A stretch of 64,000 bases of DNA. Source: Colwellia sp. E2M01. Lineage in GTDB: Bacteria > Pseudomonadota > Gammaproteobacteria > Enterobacterales > Alteromonadaceae. The notes under the pieces are model-generated. The model was not told where the DNA came from and made no database searches. It worked only from the letters and a program-made list of their open reading frames with translations. A program made the translations under genes and the position numbers. Numbering within the stretch: position 1 is the first letter of the stretch; every line of letters begins with the position of its first letter. Location of the stretch: positions 83,444 to 147,443 of the forward strand of contig NZ_JAHKPR010000030.1 in assembly GCF_018860585.1 (NCBI RefSeq), given 5' to 3'. This document shows positions 28,844 through 37,265 of the stretch, one piece after another.

Positions 28844-30172
28844 TTAATGGTTAACTACCCATACTTCAATTTCTAAATCAGGGTAGTGACCAGAAAGGTG
28901 AAGAGCAATACCACCACTAGTCTGTAACTTTAACCAATGGCTATTTTGTTTGTCTAATTGGAAATAATGATAACCAGAATGATAAGGTACTTGTCTTGGT
29001 GCCACAGGAAGCGCAATAATACCAATTCCAGGTAGTTGATTATTGACTAACTCTCGGATACTTTCTACAGAGCCTATTTTAATTTGTGCGGGCAAGCGCT
29101 TGCGTATCTCTTCGTTGGGTAGAGAAGCCTTGATCGCAATGATAAAGTCAGCGTGCTCCAAAGAGTTTTTATCATGTATTGGAGAAAAGTAGATACCATA
29201 TTGGCTTTTTTCTAATGCAAGTTGGATTGCGGTTTGTTCTAATACACTACTTAAGCTCTGTGTGATACTAGCCATAACATTGCTAAAGACATAATAGAGA
29301 TTGTCATGCTGATATTTAGGGAATTCAGGTGTACGTTTCGTTGCAGAACTAAATGTTGCTAATTCACCCGAAAAGCTAATAATAGTACGGTACAAGGTTT
29401 CGGGGTGAATACCAGACATAATACTATAATGGTCAAATAAAGGTTGGTATTTGTTGAGAAGTTGCAGCATTAAAAAGTCAGAAATTGAACTAGAAGAGCC
29501 TTGAGATTGACATAATCTTGCTGCTATCGCCTCTGCACGTTGGTTTATCATACCTTTTATTTCACGAGTAACCTTTATTAAACCTTGAATATTATCGATA
29601 GATAAACAAGGAGGAATGAATTTTTTATCTAATGAGATAACACCTTCTTCAGATACCTCTATTATTTTTGCTATAGCGATTGAAACATAACCAGATCTGT
29701 CTTCACTTTGTAATTTAAACTGGCAATGTAATTTACCTATTTGCAGTACTTCTGTTGCTTCAGAGCCTATAGATGTATCAATAATATTATGGTCATGAAA
29801 ATGATAGCGGGTAATAAAAGTGCTATCTTCATCCGAAATGTTTAAACCCGTACTTTTACTGATAGGTAACACAAGGTAGATCAATTGATCTAAAGTACCT
29901 GAAGGTATACTTATTGCTTCAGGCAATAAACCTTGTTCGGGTAATACTGCTAATGTATTGTCTTGAAATAAACACTCAACACTGTTTAGGCGAAACTGAC
30001 CTAATGAGAGCATGCTATTATCAATATCAAGGTCAAATATCCCCCAAGATAGCGGACTTACTTTAGCATTTATTCTTGATTGTTGAAATTGTAGGTAACG
30101 TTCTTGTTGCTGCATATGCTGAGGTCGCAAGAACATACCTTCTGTCCATGCTATTGGGCTGAAATCACTCAT
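28844..30172 (-). CDS. tssK: T6SS baseplate protein TssK
   Basis: TssK trimers connect the T6SS baseplate to the TssJLM membrane complex. The start MSDFSPIAWTEGMFLRPQHMQQQERYL is the hallmark of the family, whose N-terminal shell domain resembles phage receptor-binding proteins. The end, DLEIEVWVVNH, is also typical. It is 442 aa, normal. It is the last gene of the leftward kinase-FHA-TssJ-TssK operon; TssJ is 20 bp upstream. Confidence 0.96.
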   Translation of the reverse strand: MSDFSPIAWTEGMFLRPQHMQQQERYLQFQQSRINAKVSPLSWGIFDLDIDNSMLSLGQFRLNSVECLFQDNTLAVLPEQGLLPEAISIPSGTLDQLIYLVLPISKSTGLNISDEDSTFITRYHFHDHNIIDTSIGSEATEVLQIGKLHCQFKLQSEDRSGYVSIAIAKIIEVSEEGVISLDKKFIPPCLSIDNIQGLIKVTREIKGMINQRAEAIAARLCQSQGSSSSISDFLMLQLLNKYQPLFDHYSIMSGIHPETLYRTIISFSGELATFSSATKRTPEFPKYQHDNLYYVFSNVMASITQSLSSVLEQTAIQLALEKSQYGIYFSPIHDKNSLEHADFIIAIKASLPNEEIRKRLPAQIKIGSVESIRELVNNQLPGIGIIALPVAPRQVPYHSGYHYFQLDKQNSHWLKLQTSGGIALHLSGHYPDLEIEVWVVNH

Positions 30173-30192
30173 AAAGTCCTTCTTTATTTGGT

Positions 30193-30663
30193 TTACTTAT
30201 TACTAATATAAATGGCTAGTTTTTCAATATTCATCGTGAAAGTATCGTAACCAGTTGGTGATACTTCAATAACTGAACGCCAACGAGAACTATCAATATC
30301 ACGATAAGCGACGACAAAACCGACATAACGGGTGTTTTTATCTAATTCCATTTTATATTTTTTTAACTCATCTGGTTGTAGTTCTAACTCGTCTTTTCTT
30401 AATAAATCAGGCCCTAAAATATCTTCAGGTGATTCATATAAAGTAAAAAAGTCTTGTGTATCAAATATTGTGCGAGAAGATAATTCAAGTACTTTTATGA
30501 CAACAGGCGATGCTCTCCCGTTCATATCAGGGTTAATATCTTCAGAGGCGTTAAAGTTTACATCCGTAGATGGCGGTATAATTGCATTTATTGTCGAACA
30601 ACTTGTCATTAACAACACATTAATTGAAACGGCAAGGGCTATATATATTTTTTTTAAAGTCAT
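30193..30663 (-). CDS. tssJ: T6SS outer-membrane lipoprotein TssJ
   Basis: The outer-membrane lipoprotein of the TssJLM trans-envelope complex. A lipoprotein signal MTLKKIYIALAV...LLMTSC places the lipidated residue at Cys22. The mature part has VIKVLELSSRTIFDTQDFFTLYE, characteristic of TssJ. The start at 30663 is chosen over the upstream frame start (30744): GAGAAGG lies just before it and it alone gives a clean signal peptide. The product is 156 aa. The upstream frame overlaps the end of the FHA gene. Confidence 0.92.
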   Translation of the reverse strand: MTLKKIYIALAVSINVLLMTSCSTINAIIPPSTDVNFNASEDINPDMNGRASPVVIKVLELSSRTIFDTQDFFTLYESPEDILGPDLLRKDELELQPDELKKYKMELDKNTRYVGFVVAYRDIDSSRWRSVIEVSPTGYDTFTMNIEKLAIYISNK

Positions 30664-30679
30664 TTTTACCTTCTCATCA

Positions 30680-31990
30680 TTATAATGATTTAATCTTCTT
30701 ATCATATGCTTTAACGAAGTCATCTGATAACACTGAACTGCCATTAGCAGTTATTTCATTTACCATATCTTTATGTAAGATTTGATATGTTTTCCAGTAG
30801 CGCAACTGTTTTTGCCCTGGTACCACTTGATCAAAAATAGAGTCTTTTAAATCTTTTTTTTCTATCTCTGAAGGCGATAGTTGTTTAAAAATACCTTCAA
30901 TAGCTCCTAATGTTCCAGCAGTAAGTGCTACATCATGCTTTTTAGTATCGTTAAACGCTTCGGTAATCGCTTGTTTTGATGGTAAAAAACTTGAACTTTT
31001 CTTTAAGAATAGATTTTGAAAAGCATCATCAATGGTTGCAGAAAATTTTAATGGGTTATTTTCTTGCTTCTGAAATGTCGTTTGATTAATTCTAAATTCA
31101 TTTTTTAATGCAGAACGTGTTCTTAAAGATTCAATTAAGCCCATCAGCATTAATTGCATACTTTGACCCATCTCATAAAGTAATTCATCATTTAATTGGT
31201 CAGGCTTAATCGACTGAGAGACACCTAAACCTTTGATAAAAGCATCCATAGGTCGACTTTCGGTAGTTGACGACGTTATGATTTGTTGTTTTACATCGCT
31301 TGTTGTAACAGTTTCACTTTTTTTAGGAGCTGTAGCTATACCCGATTCAGGAATTTTAGGTGCAGGTTGTTGTTTAATTGTCGTTTTTTTAACGACATTA
31401 GTATTAAAAAGTTCATTATCCCATTCTTCTGGTATAGCCTGTGGTACGTCAAAATGATCATTCAAATCATGATTTACAACGGGCATCTTACGAGAGCTTT
31501 TTATAGAGTTGGGCATATCATCAAACAAGCTGCTTGGAGATATGCCTTGAGCATGGGAACTAATGCTGGTTTTGTCGTTAAGATCTGATGTCGCTTGAGA
31601 ATGCAAAGGGGAATCTCCTCTTGATGCGCTCGGTATACGACTACTAGAGGTAGGCACATCAGGTGTATTGGTATCTTTAATAGATACTGATACCTCATAA
31701 TCACCAAAGGTGAGTAAATCATTATCACATAATTTATGTGAATTTGATTTCCCCAAGGCTTCTACGGAGCGATTTATATATAAACCATTGGTTGATAAAT
31801 CGTGTATATAAAAGCCGTCTACCTGTTTTTCTACTCGAGCATGGCAGCCCGAAATAACTTTTTCTGGATCGGGTAAATGCCAATCATTACTTTCAGAACG
31901 ACCCAAGGTAAGCGTATTATTAATACTTATGGTAGAGTTTTGTTCGGGGGAAAGTCTGTGATAGCTAACGATGTCAAAAATCAATTCCAT
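30680..31990 (-). CDS. tagH: T6SS-associated FHA-domain protein (TagH/Fha)
   Basis: A cytosolic phosphothreonine-binding scaffold. In Pseudomonas aeruginosa H1-T6SS the equivalent Fha1 is phosphorylated by PpkA and triggers assembly. The FHA domain spans about residues 22-95 (TLGRSESNDWHLPDPE, SGCHARVE, DLSTNGLYIN). A long low-complexity linker follows, then the C-terminal T6SS-specific domain (about 250-430), with LMLMGLIESLRTRSALKNEFRI and LRYWKTYQILHKDMV. It is 436 aa and lies 95 bp downstream of the kinase gene. Confidence 0.92.
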   Translation of the reverse strand: MELIFDIVSYHRLSPEQNSTISINNTLTLGRSESNDWHLPDPEKVISGCHARVEKQVDGFYIHDLSTNGLYINRSVEALGKSNSHKLCDNDLLTFGDYEVSVSIKDTNTPDVPTSSSRIPSASRGDSPLHSQATSDLNDKTSISSHAQGISPSSLFDDMPNSIKSSRKMPVVNHDLNDHFDVPQAIPEEWDNELFNTNVVKKTTIKQQPAPKIPESGIATAPKKSETVTTSDVKQQIITSSTTESRPMDAFIKGLGVSQSIKPDQLNDELLYEMGQSMQLMLMGLIESLRTRSALKNEFRINQTTFQKQENNPLKFSATIDDAFQNLFLKKSSSFLPSKQAITEAFNDTKKHDVALTAGTLGAIEGIFKQLSPSEIEKKDLKDSIFDQVVPGQKQLRYWKTYQILHKDMVNEITANGSSVLSDDFVKAYDKKIKSL

Positions 31991-32085
31991 GTACTTTTTA
32001 TGCCTTATGCAGTAATACGCATGATTCTGCGTATCTTCAATTTTTATTAGTTAAGTTGAAATTAGTATAAATACGTTAATTAAAA

Positions 32086-34056
32086 TTAATTAATTAGCGT
32101 ATATAGTTCATTGCCTCTTTTAATTAATTGTTTGGCTGTTTTAAAACGTTTCTTTTCTATATATAAATTACCATAATTAAGGTACGAGCCAGCCATAATC
32201 TTCTTTACTGCAATCAAAGGAGTGAAATCGGATGGTATTTGGCTTTCTAATTCAGTAATTTTCTCATCAATTTTCATTAATGCTGTAGGGGTTTCAACAA
32301 GCGATAAATCTTCATTGAATTGATCAAATGTTGATGCGTAAAATACTTCAGCTGCATCATATGGATAGTTTACAGGCTTACCATTGTTTATATCCGCATT
32401 ATATTTTGCTAATAACGCAACGGATGACTTTATTTCTTTTCCCAAATCTAATAATGCCTTTGCATCACTATGATATGCGAAAGCTAATTCTCCAACTGAA
32501 ATGAGTCGTGTAATTCTATCTATATTATGTTCGGTCAATGCTAAAGTAAAAGCATCATTATATACTTTAAATACATCATCTTTTGGTTGAAACTTAAACT
32601 CAAAGTCAACGAATTTTAGATCGGCGATTATTTTATCAATATTATTATCGCCTGTTTCATTGTATCGACCTTGTAATAACAGTATGTTTAGACGTTCAGA
32701 CAAAGCATCAATTATTGCTATGCGACTACTACTTGCTTCCGCTTGTAATTGACTCAATCGTATTGAGTCAGGAAAAATAGCTAACGCATTTTCTATAATT
32801 TGATTAACTTGCTCATAATCTTTATAAGTACCTGTTGCGTCTTTAGTAACATTTATAATCCGCTTTTCCGCTATATTGATCAGAGATTGTCTGTGCTCTC
32901 TAAGTAACCCTTGTTTTAATAGCCTTTGCTCTGCGGGTATGTTCTCTAATTGAGCCAATAAATCGATAGTAGATAAGTTTTTAAATCCGTTTAATTTTTT
33001 TTGCTCGTCATCACTCAATGTGATGAGGTTATTTAAGTTGTCAATTTCTTTTTCTTGAGCTTGATATACCTGAAGGGCAGCAGCTGTAATTACAATACCT
33101 GTAGTTATAGCTAAGGCCTTAGGCCAAACTTTACGAGAGAAATCGTTGTTTATCTTTTGAATAGAGTTACAACGCTGTTCTTTATGTATAGCTAAACCTT
33201 TTTTTAAACTTGGCCATAATAATAAATTTAAATGTTTAGGTTTCTTTAAGGATGTTTTCTGTAAGTCGACTTTATTTGCGGCTACTCGTTGGTATGGATG
33301 TTTACAAGATAATAATTCATAAACAATACAGGAAAAGGCAAAAATATCATCAGCAGTACAAGGCGATTGACCTTCTAATTGTTCAAAGCTTGCGTATGCT
33401 GGTGTATATCCTGTGAGCGGTGATGATAGATCATTATTTTGGATGGCATATTTATCAAAGTTTAACTGGACCGCACTTGCAATACCAAAATCAAAAATCT
33501 TAATATTTCCTTGTCTAGTCAATATAATATTAGAGGGCTTTAAATCTGTGTGAACAATTCCCATTTTGTGGGCATAAGTTAGTGCTTCACCTATTTGTTG
33601 TATTAAATTATTAGCACCTTTAAAAGGTAACCCCATAGGTTTAGAACGTTTAATAACTTGATCAAGTGTTTCACCATCTAACCATTCCATTACAATAAAA
33701 TGAAAATTATCGTGAGAGTCAACATCATAAACTCTAATAATATTTGGGTGTGATAGTTGCTGTGTTTTTCTTGCTTCTTTAATTAATATTTGTTTTGCTT
33801 CTGGAATTGACGAATATTGTTGAAGCAGCACTTTAATAGCGACATAAGGCTCATTAATTCCTGCTGCTTCTAAATGTAAATCTTTAGCCCTGTATATATC
33901 ACTCATTCCACCTGAACCGATCAATGACTCTATAAGATATCGATCTTTTAAAGACTTGCCAATTAAATTGATAGGAGCAGCAGTTTTTTGTGGGGAGACA
34001 CCAGCGATGAGTGTTTTATCATCGATAACAGAGGCGGTTGATTGAGTATTTTCCAT
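32086..34056 (-). CDS. T6SS-associated Ser/Thr protein kinase (PpkA-like), membrane-anchored
   Basis: A Hanks-type kinase domain at about residues 40-300 with glycine loop LIGSGGMSDIY, VAIK (Lys75), HTDLKPSN (Asp171) and DFG (Asp189). The catalytic loop has Thr in place of the Arg of HRD. One membrane segment lies at about 312-332. The remaining 320 residues are helical and probably periplasmic, with no VWA domain as in P. aeruginosa PpkA. Together with the FHA protein and the PP2C phosphatase at 45105 it forms the threonine-phosphorylation switch. It is the first gene of the leftward operon. The gene symbol is left empty because the C-terminal domain differs from PpkA. Confidence 0.88.
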   Translation of the reverse strand: MENTQSTASVIDDKTLIAGVSPQKTAAPINLIGKSLKDRYLIESLIGSGGMSDIYRAKDLHLEAAGINEPYVAIKVLLQQYSSIPEAKQILIKEARKTQQLSHPNIIRVYDVDSHDNFHFIVMEWLDGETLDQVIKRSKPMGLPFKGANNLIQQIGEALTYAHKMGIVHTDLKPSNIILTRQGNIKIFDFGIASAVQLNFDKYAIQNNDLSSPLTGYTPAYASFEQLEGQSPCTADDIFAFSCIVYELLSCKHPYQRVAANKVDLQKTSLKKPKHLNLLLWPSLKKGLAIHKEQRCNSIQKINNDFSRKVWPKALAITTGIVITAAALQVYQAQEKEIDNLNNLITLSDDEQKKLNGFKNLSTIDLLAQLENIPAEQRLLKQGLLREHRQSLINIAEKRIINVTKDATGTYKDYEQVNQIIENALAIFPDSIRLSQLQAEASSSRIAIIDALSERLNILLLQGRYNETGDNNIDKIIADLKFVDFEFKFQPKDDVFKVYNDAFTLALTEHNIDRITRLISVGELAFAYHSDAKALLDLGKEIKSSVALLAKYNADINNGKPVNYPYDAAEVFYASTFDQFNEDLSLVETPTALMKIDEKITELESQIPSDFTPLIAVKKIMAGSYLNYGNLYIEKKRFKTAKQLIKRGNELYTLIN

Positions 34057-34376
34057 AAATTAAAACTAAATCCTTTAAAGCAACATTGGTAAGGATAAAA
34101 TATCCCTAATAAATAACAGCGATATTCTGCTACTTATATGTAAATAATTCAATAAGAAAATGTAAATAACTTTGTTTGAAAATGTTTTTTCAAAAAACAA
34201 TCATTAAATACATAGTTTTGACACTTTTGTCGATGCTTTGTATCTATCTGCTCTTTTAATCTTATTTATATTATTCTAAATACGGAAATACCATTGTACT
34301 AGGCCGAGGCAAAGGGAAGTTTGAATCTTTTAATGTTAATTTTTATAAGTAAATATAATCGTACAGATCTTCTTTC
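34057..34376. other. Divergent intergenic region between the kinase operon and the effector array
   Basis: A 320-bp AT-rich stretch with no supported gene. It must carry the promoter of the leftward kinase-FHA-tssJ-tssK operon. A 25-codon hydrophobic open frame (34182-34259) lacks a ribosome binding site and is not called. The repeated leader of the effector array starts at about 34377. Confidence 0.5.
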
Positions 34377-34504
34377 AATTACTTCGATGTAACCAATTGT
34401 TAATATTGAAATGTTTTGATAACAATATTTGAATCAATAACTTTTTTCTTTTATATTACTTTCGCAATTTAACAAAGGAGTATTAAGGCAACTCAGGGAT
34501 TATT
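34377..34504 (+). repeat. Leader repeat of unit 1
   Basis: A 128-bp leader immediately before the first immunity-like gene. The last 84 bp (from 34421) are almost identical to those before units 2 and 3, and the first 44 bp are recognisably related. The shared part includes AATCAATAACTTTTTTC, TACTTTCGCAATTTAAC and AAGGCAACTCAGGGA just before the ATG. It probably carries promoter and ribosome binding site. Confidence 0.85.
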
Positions 34505-35038
34505 ATGACATTCGCTTTCTCATCCCCAAAACGTACACTCGTTATTATACTCCTTGCTGTTACTGCACTTATCTTTTTACTTTCAACACAGGCAATGGCA
34601 ACTATGTTTGGTTTATTTAAAAAATACGATGTTCACCTATCACCTGAGGTTCATGGCGTAATTACTAAAGAGGGTAAGCCTGTTGTAGGTCTTACAGTAT
34701 TTAGAGGGCTGACTTATGGTGATGATAAAGAGTTAGTTGACGAAGCCATAACCGATAATAAAGGTCGTTTTTCTTTTGAAGAAAAAAACATCCGTTCAAG
34801 AAAACCAGGGTCTATGTTTGATGAATCAAGAATCAGGCAAGTTATTGTTGCTAAAGCTGAAAATAAACAGTACATGCTTTGGTATACACAAGCTATAGGT
34901 ATTGAACCAAACAAAGCATTAACGGAACACCTAAAAAAACTAAATTGTGAATTAGAAAATTCAGAAGAAAAAATAAGGTTTAATAGTTATGAGTACCCTC
35001 AAGCTGGATATCTAGTACATAGTATATGTCGATGGTAA
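34505..35038 (+). CDS. Exported immunity-like protein, copy 1 (DUF6795-like)
   Basis: A 177-aa protein with a signal peptide or membrane anchor at residues 9-31 (LVIILLAVTALIFLLSTQ, then AMAT), so it acts in the periplasm. The body, VHLSPEVHGVITKEGKP...DNKGRFSFEEKNIRSRKPGSMFDE, resembles a transthyretin-like beta-sandwich; from memory it matches DUF6795, found beside T6SS lipases. It is followed by a wrecked lipase gene. It matches copy 3 over almost its whole length, with scattered changes after residue 110. The immunity role is inferred from position, export and pairing with a lipase. Confidence 0.75.
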   Translation: MTFAFSSPKRTLVIILLAVTALIFLLSTQAMATMFGLFKKYDVHLSPEVHGVITKEGKPVVGLTVFRGLTYGDDKELVDEAITDNKGRFSFEEKNIRSRKPGSMFDESRIRQVIVAKAENKQYMLWYTQAIGIEPNKALTEHLKKLNCELENSEEKIRFNSYEYPQAGYLVHSICRW

Positions 35039-35075
35039 CTCCACTTACAAAGAACTAATTTAAAAGGATTTAAAA

Positions 35076-35440
35076 ATGACAACTATCTCTTCTCGTATAG
35101 CTTAATTACTAGCTGATTCCGCCTATAATATAAAAAACAGTCAGACTTAGGTGGGTATCGTTTGGGTTATAATGCCGATTTATTAGAAAAACACTTCGAT
35201 CTCGACCTATCTAACGGTCCAGTCAAAGGCGATCATGTTATTGCAATAAGGGGGACAGCCTCATACGAGCTGGTATAGCCGATGCTCATGTCGGATTAAC
35301 TGGTTCAGCTACTGGTACAAGTGTACACGCGGGTCCTAACAAAATTTTTTATAGCATGAAGCCTGCTTTTCAGGCATATATTCTTCAAATACAAAATAAA
35401 GGCTCAATCGGTACAGTTCATTTTGTAGGCCATAGCTTAG
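35076..35440 (+). pseudogene. Lipase effector remnant, unit 1
   Basis: Homologous to the first half of the intact lipase at 37266. Its ATG (35076) reads only 9 codons to a TAA. Relative to the intact gene it lacks exactly 84 bp corresponding to 37418-37501, with AAAGG at both ends of the missing segment. It carries a 1-bp deletion in the RGTAS segment and stops matching just after the codons for GHSL of the nucleophile elbow. It cannot make a lipase. Confidence 0.88.
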
Positions 35441-35449
35441 ATAGCGTTT

Positions 35450-35577
35450 AATTACCTTTTGTAACCAACAACTAACATTTGAAGTATGTTGATAACAATA
35501 TTTGAATCAATAACTTTTTTCTTTTATATTACTTTCGCAATTTAACAAAGGGATATTAAGGCAACTCAGGGACTATT
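35450..35577 (+). repeat. Leader repeat of unit 2
   Basis: The second copy of the 128-bp leader, with the same spacing (84 bp) from its conserved AACAATA to the ATG as in unit 1. It begins only about 10 bp after the truncated lipase remnant, so the remnant's right end is fused directly to the next unit's leader. Confidence 0.85.
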
Positions 35578-36117
35578 ATGCCATTCGCTTTCTCACCCCC
35601 AAAACGTACACTCGTTATTATACTCCTTGCTATTACAGCACTTATCTTTTTACTTTCAACACAGGCAACAGTAACTATGTTTGGCTTATTTAAAAAATAC
35701 GATGTTCATCTATCACCCGAGGTTCACGGCCGTATTACTTTCGCAGGTAAACCAATTAAAAATATAATTGTTAATAGAATGTTAGGATGTGAGAGGGGGA
35801 GAAATGATAAAAGTAAGACTGATGATAATGGTTTATTTTACTTTCCTGCGCAGAGTATACGTTCTCGTCGACCCGGTCAAATGTTAGATGAAACCCGAGT
35901 TTTTCAGACGATCGAGCTTAATTATAAAGATAAAGATAAAGATTATTTACTTTGGTACACAGTTACTGAAGGTAAAACCCATAAAAATATCTCTGAAAAA
36001 CTAAAACAATTAAATTGTGATCTTACAATGCAAGAAGAAAAATATTATTTCATAAATTACGAATATCCTGAATTTACTCATAACGTATTGAGTATTTGTA
36101 GATGGGAAAGCATATAA
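35578..36117 (+). CDS. Exported immunity-like protein, copy 2, diverged
   Basis: A 179-aa protein. Residues 1-51 (signal/anchor plus MFGLFKKYDVHLSPEVHG) are nearly identical to copies 1 and 3, but from about residue 52 the sequence is only distantly similar (RITFAGKPIKNIIVNRMLGCERGR, RSRRPGQMLDETRV, ending SICRWESI). Conserved landmarks remain: DDNGLFYF, SIRSRRPG, LLWYT, LNCDL and NYEYPE. The partner lipase beside it is broken, so it is an orphan. The specificity-bearing region appears replaced or fast-evolving. Confidence 0.75.
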   Translation: MPFAFSPPKRTLVIILLAITALIFLLSTQATVTMFGLFKKYDVHLSPEVHGRITFAGKPIKNIIVNRMLGCERGRNDKSKTDDNGLFYFPAQSIRSRRPGQMLDETRVFQTIELNYKDKDKDYLLWYTVTEGKTHKNISEKLKQLNCDLTMQEEKYYFINYEYPEFTHNVLSICRWESI

Positions 36118-36130
36118 AAAGGAATGCATT

Positions 36131-36558
36131 ATGTTAAATTTAACCCCTAAGCTAGCTTCAGAGTTAGCTGAATTGTCATATCAAATCAAAACCGCGAATA
36201 AACATGGGAAATATAGAGTAGCCGCTAGTCAATTAGTAGACTCTTCCTTCAACTTTGATCTATCTAACGGTCCTATCAAAGGGGTTTCAGGTGGTTTTCT
36301 ATCACACCTTTTTAATCGAACAACTGGTTTTGCTTTGCTTGGTCAAGGAAAGGGCGTATATAAAGGCGATCATGTTATTGCAATAAGGGGGACAGCCTCA
36401 TACGAGCTGGTATAGCCGATGCCCATGTGGGATGTACAAGTGTATACACGGGTTTTAACAAAACTTTTTACAACATGAAGCCTGCTTTTCAAGCATATAT
36501 TTCTCAAATATAAAATAAAGACTCAATCTTACCGTTCATTATGTAGTCCATAACTTAG
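36131..36558 (+). pseudogene. Lipase effector remnant, unit 2
   Basis: An open frame of 94 codons (36131-36415) matches the N-terminal part of the intact lipase, including KGVSGGFLSHLFNRTTGFALLGQG, and then breaks at the same 1-bp deletion as unit 1 (CCTCATACGAGCTGG). Homology continues out of frame, with an extra internal deletion and a TAA, to the same end point after the GHSL codons (36558). It has a diverged N-terminus, so the original effector differed from unit 3. Confidence 0.88.
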
Positions 36559-36567
36559 ATAGCGTCA

Positions 36568-36696
36568 AATTACCTTTTTATAACTAATAATTAATATTTG
36601 AAACATATTGATAACAATACTTGAATCAATAACTTTTTTCTTTTATATTACTTTCGCAATTTAACAAAGGGATATTAAGGCAACTCAGGGACTATT
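36568..36696 (+). repeat. Leader repeat of unit 3
   Basis: The third copy of the leader. The final 84 bp are nearly identical to units 1 and 2 (a few substitutions, for example AATACTTGAATC in place of AATATTTGAATC). Upstream it directly abuts the unit 2 remnant. Confidence 0.85.
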
Positions 36697-37230
36697 ATGA
36701 CATTCGCTTTCTCACCCCCAAAACGTACACTCGTTATTATATTCCTGGCTGTTACAGCACTTATCTTTTTACTTTCAACACAGGCAATGGCAACTATGTT
36801 TGGTTTATTTAAAAAATACGATGTTCATTTATCACCCGAAGTTCATGGTGTTATTACTAAAGAGGGTAAACCTGTTGTAGGTCTTACAGTATTTAGAGGG
36901 CTGACTTATGGTGATGATAAAGAATTAGTCGACAAAACTTCAACGGATAATGAAGGGCGTTTTTCTTTTGAAGAAAAAAACATCCGTTCAAGAAAACCAG
37001 GGTCTATGTTTGATGAATCAAGTATTAGGCAAACCATAGATGTGGATTATCAGGGAGAAAAATATATTTTATGGTATACCGAAGCAATTGGTATTGAACC
37101 AAATAAAGCGTTAACGGAACGCTTAGCAAAATTATATTGTGATTTAAACAATTCACAAGATGAATTTGAATTTAATAGTTATGAATACCCACAAGCGGGT
37201 TATCTAGTGCACAGTATTTGTCGTTGGTAA
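36697..37230 (+). CDS. Exported immunity-like protein, copy 3, paired with the intact lipase
   Basis: 177 aa, almost the same as copy 1 in its first 110 residues. It has a signal/anchor segment at residues 9-31, then the MFGLFKKYD...HLSPEVHG start of the beta domain, NIRSRKPGSMFDE and a terminal EYPQAGYLVHSICRW. It is 35 bp upstream of the intact lipase and the two are probably cotranscribed. The likely role is to protect the periplasm against the lipase delivered by sister cells. It differs from copy 1 mainly between residues 110 and 165. Confidence 0.8.
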   Translation: MTFAFSPPKRTLVIIFLAVTALIFLLSTQAMATMFGLFKKYDVHLSPEVHGVITKEGKPVVGLTVFRGLTYGDDKELVDKTSTDNEGRFSFEEKNIRSRKPGSMFDESSIRQTIDVDYQGEKYILWYTEAIGIEPNKALTERLAKLYCDLNNSQDEFEFNSYEYPQAGYLVHSICRW

Positions 37231-37265
37231 CCATCTAAAATTTTAATTATAAAAGGATTTGATTT

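Noticed and set aside
31283-31588. Plus-strand open frame across the FHA gene
   Set aside because: It is complementary to the linker of the FHA protein and has no independent support.
34182-34259. 25-codon hydrophobic open frame upstream of the effector array
   Set aside because: It has no ribosome binding site, and a hydrophobic T-rich frame is expected by chance in such AT-rich DNA.
36131-36415. A functional 94-aa protein from lipase remnant 2
   Set aside because: It ends at a frameshift shared with the unit 1 remnant and lacks the nucleophile and the rest of the catalytic site, so it is called a pseudogene.
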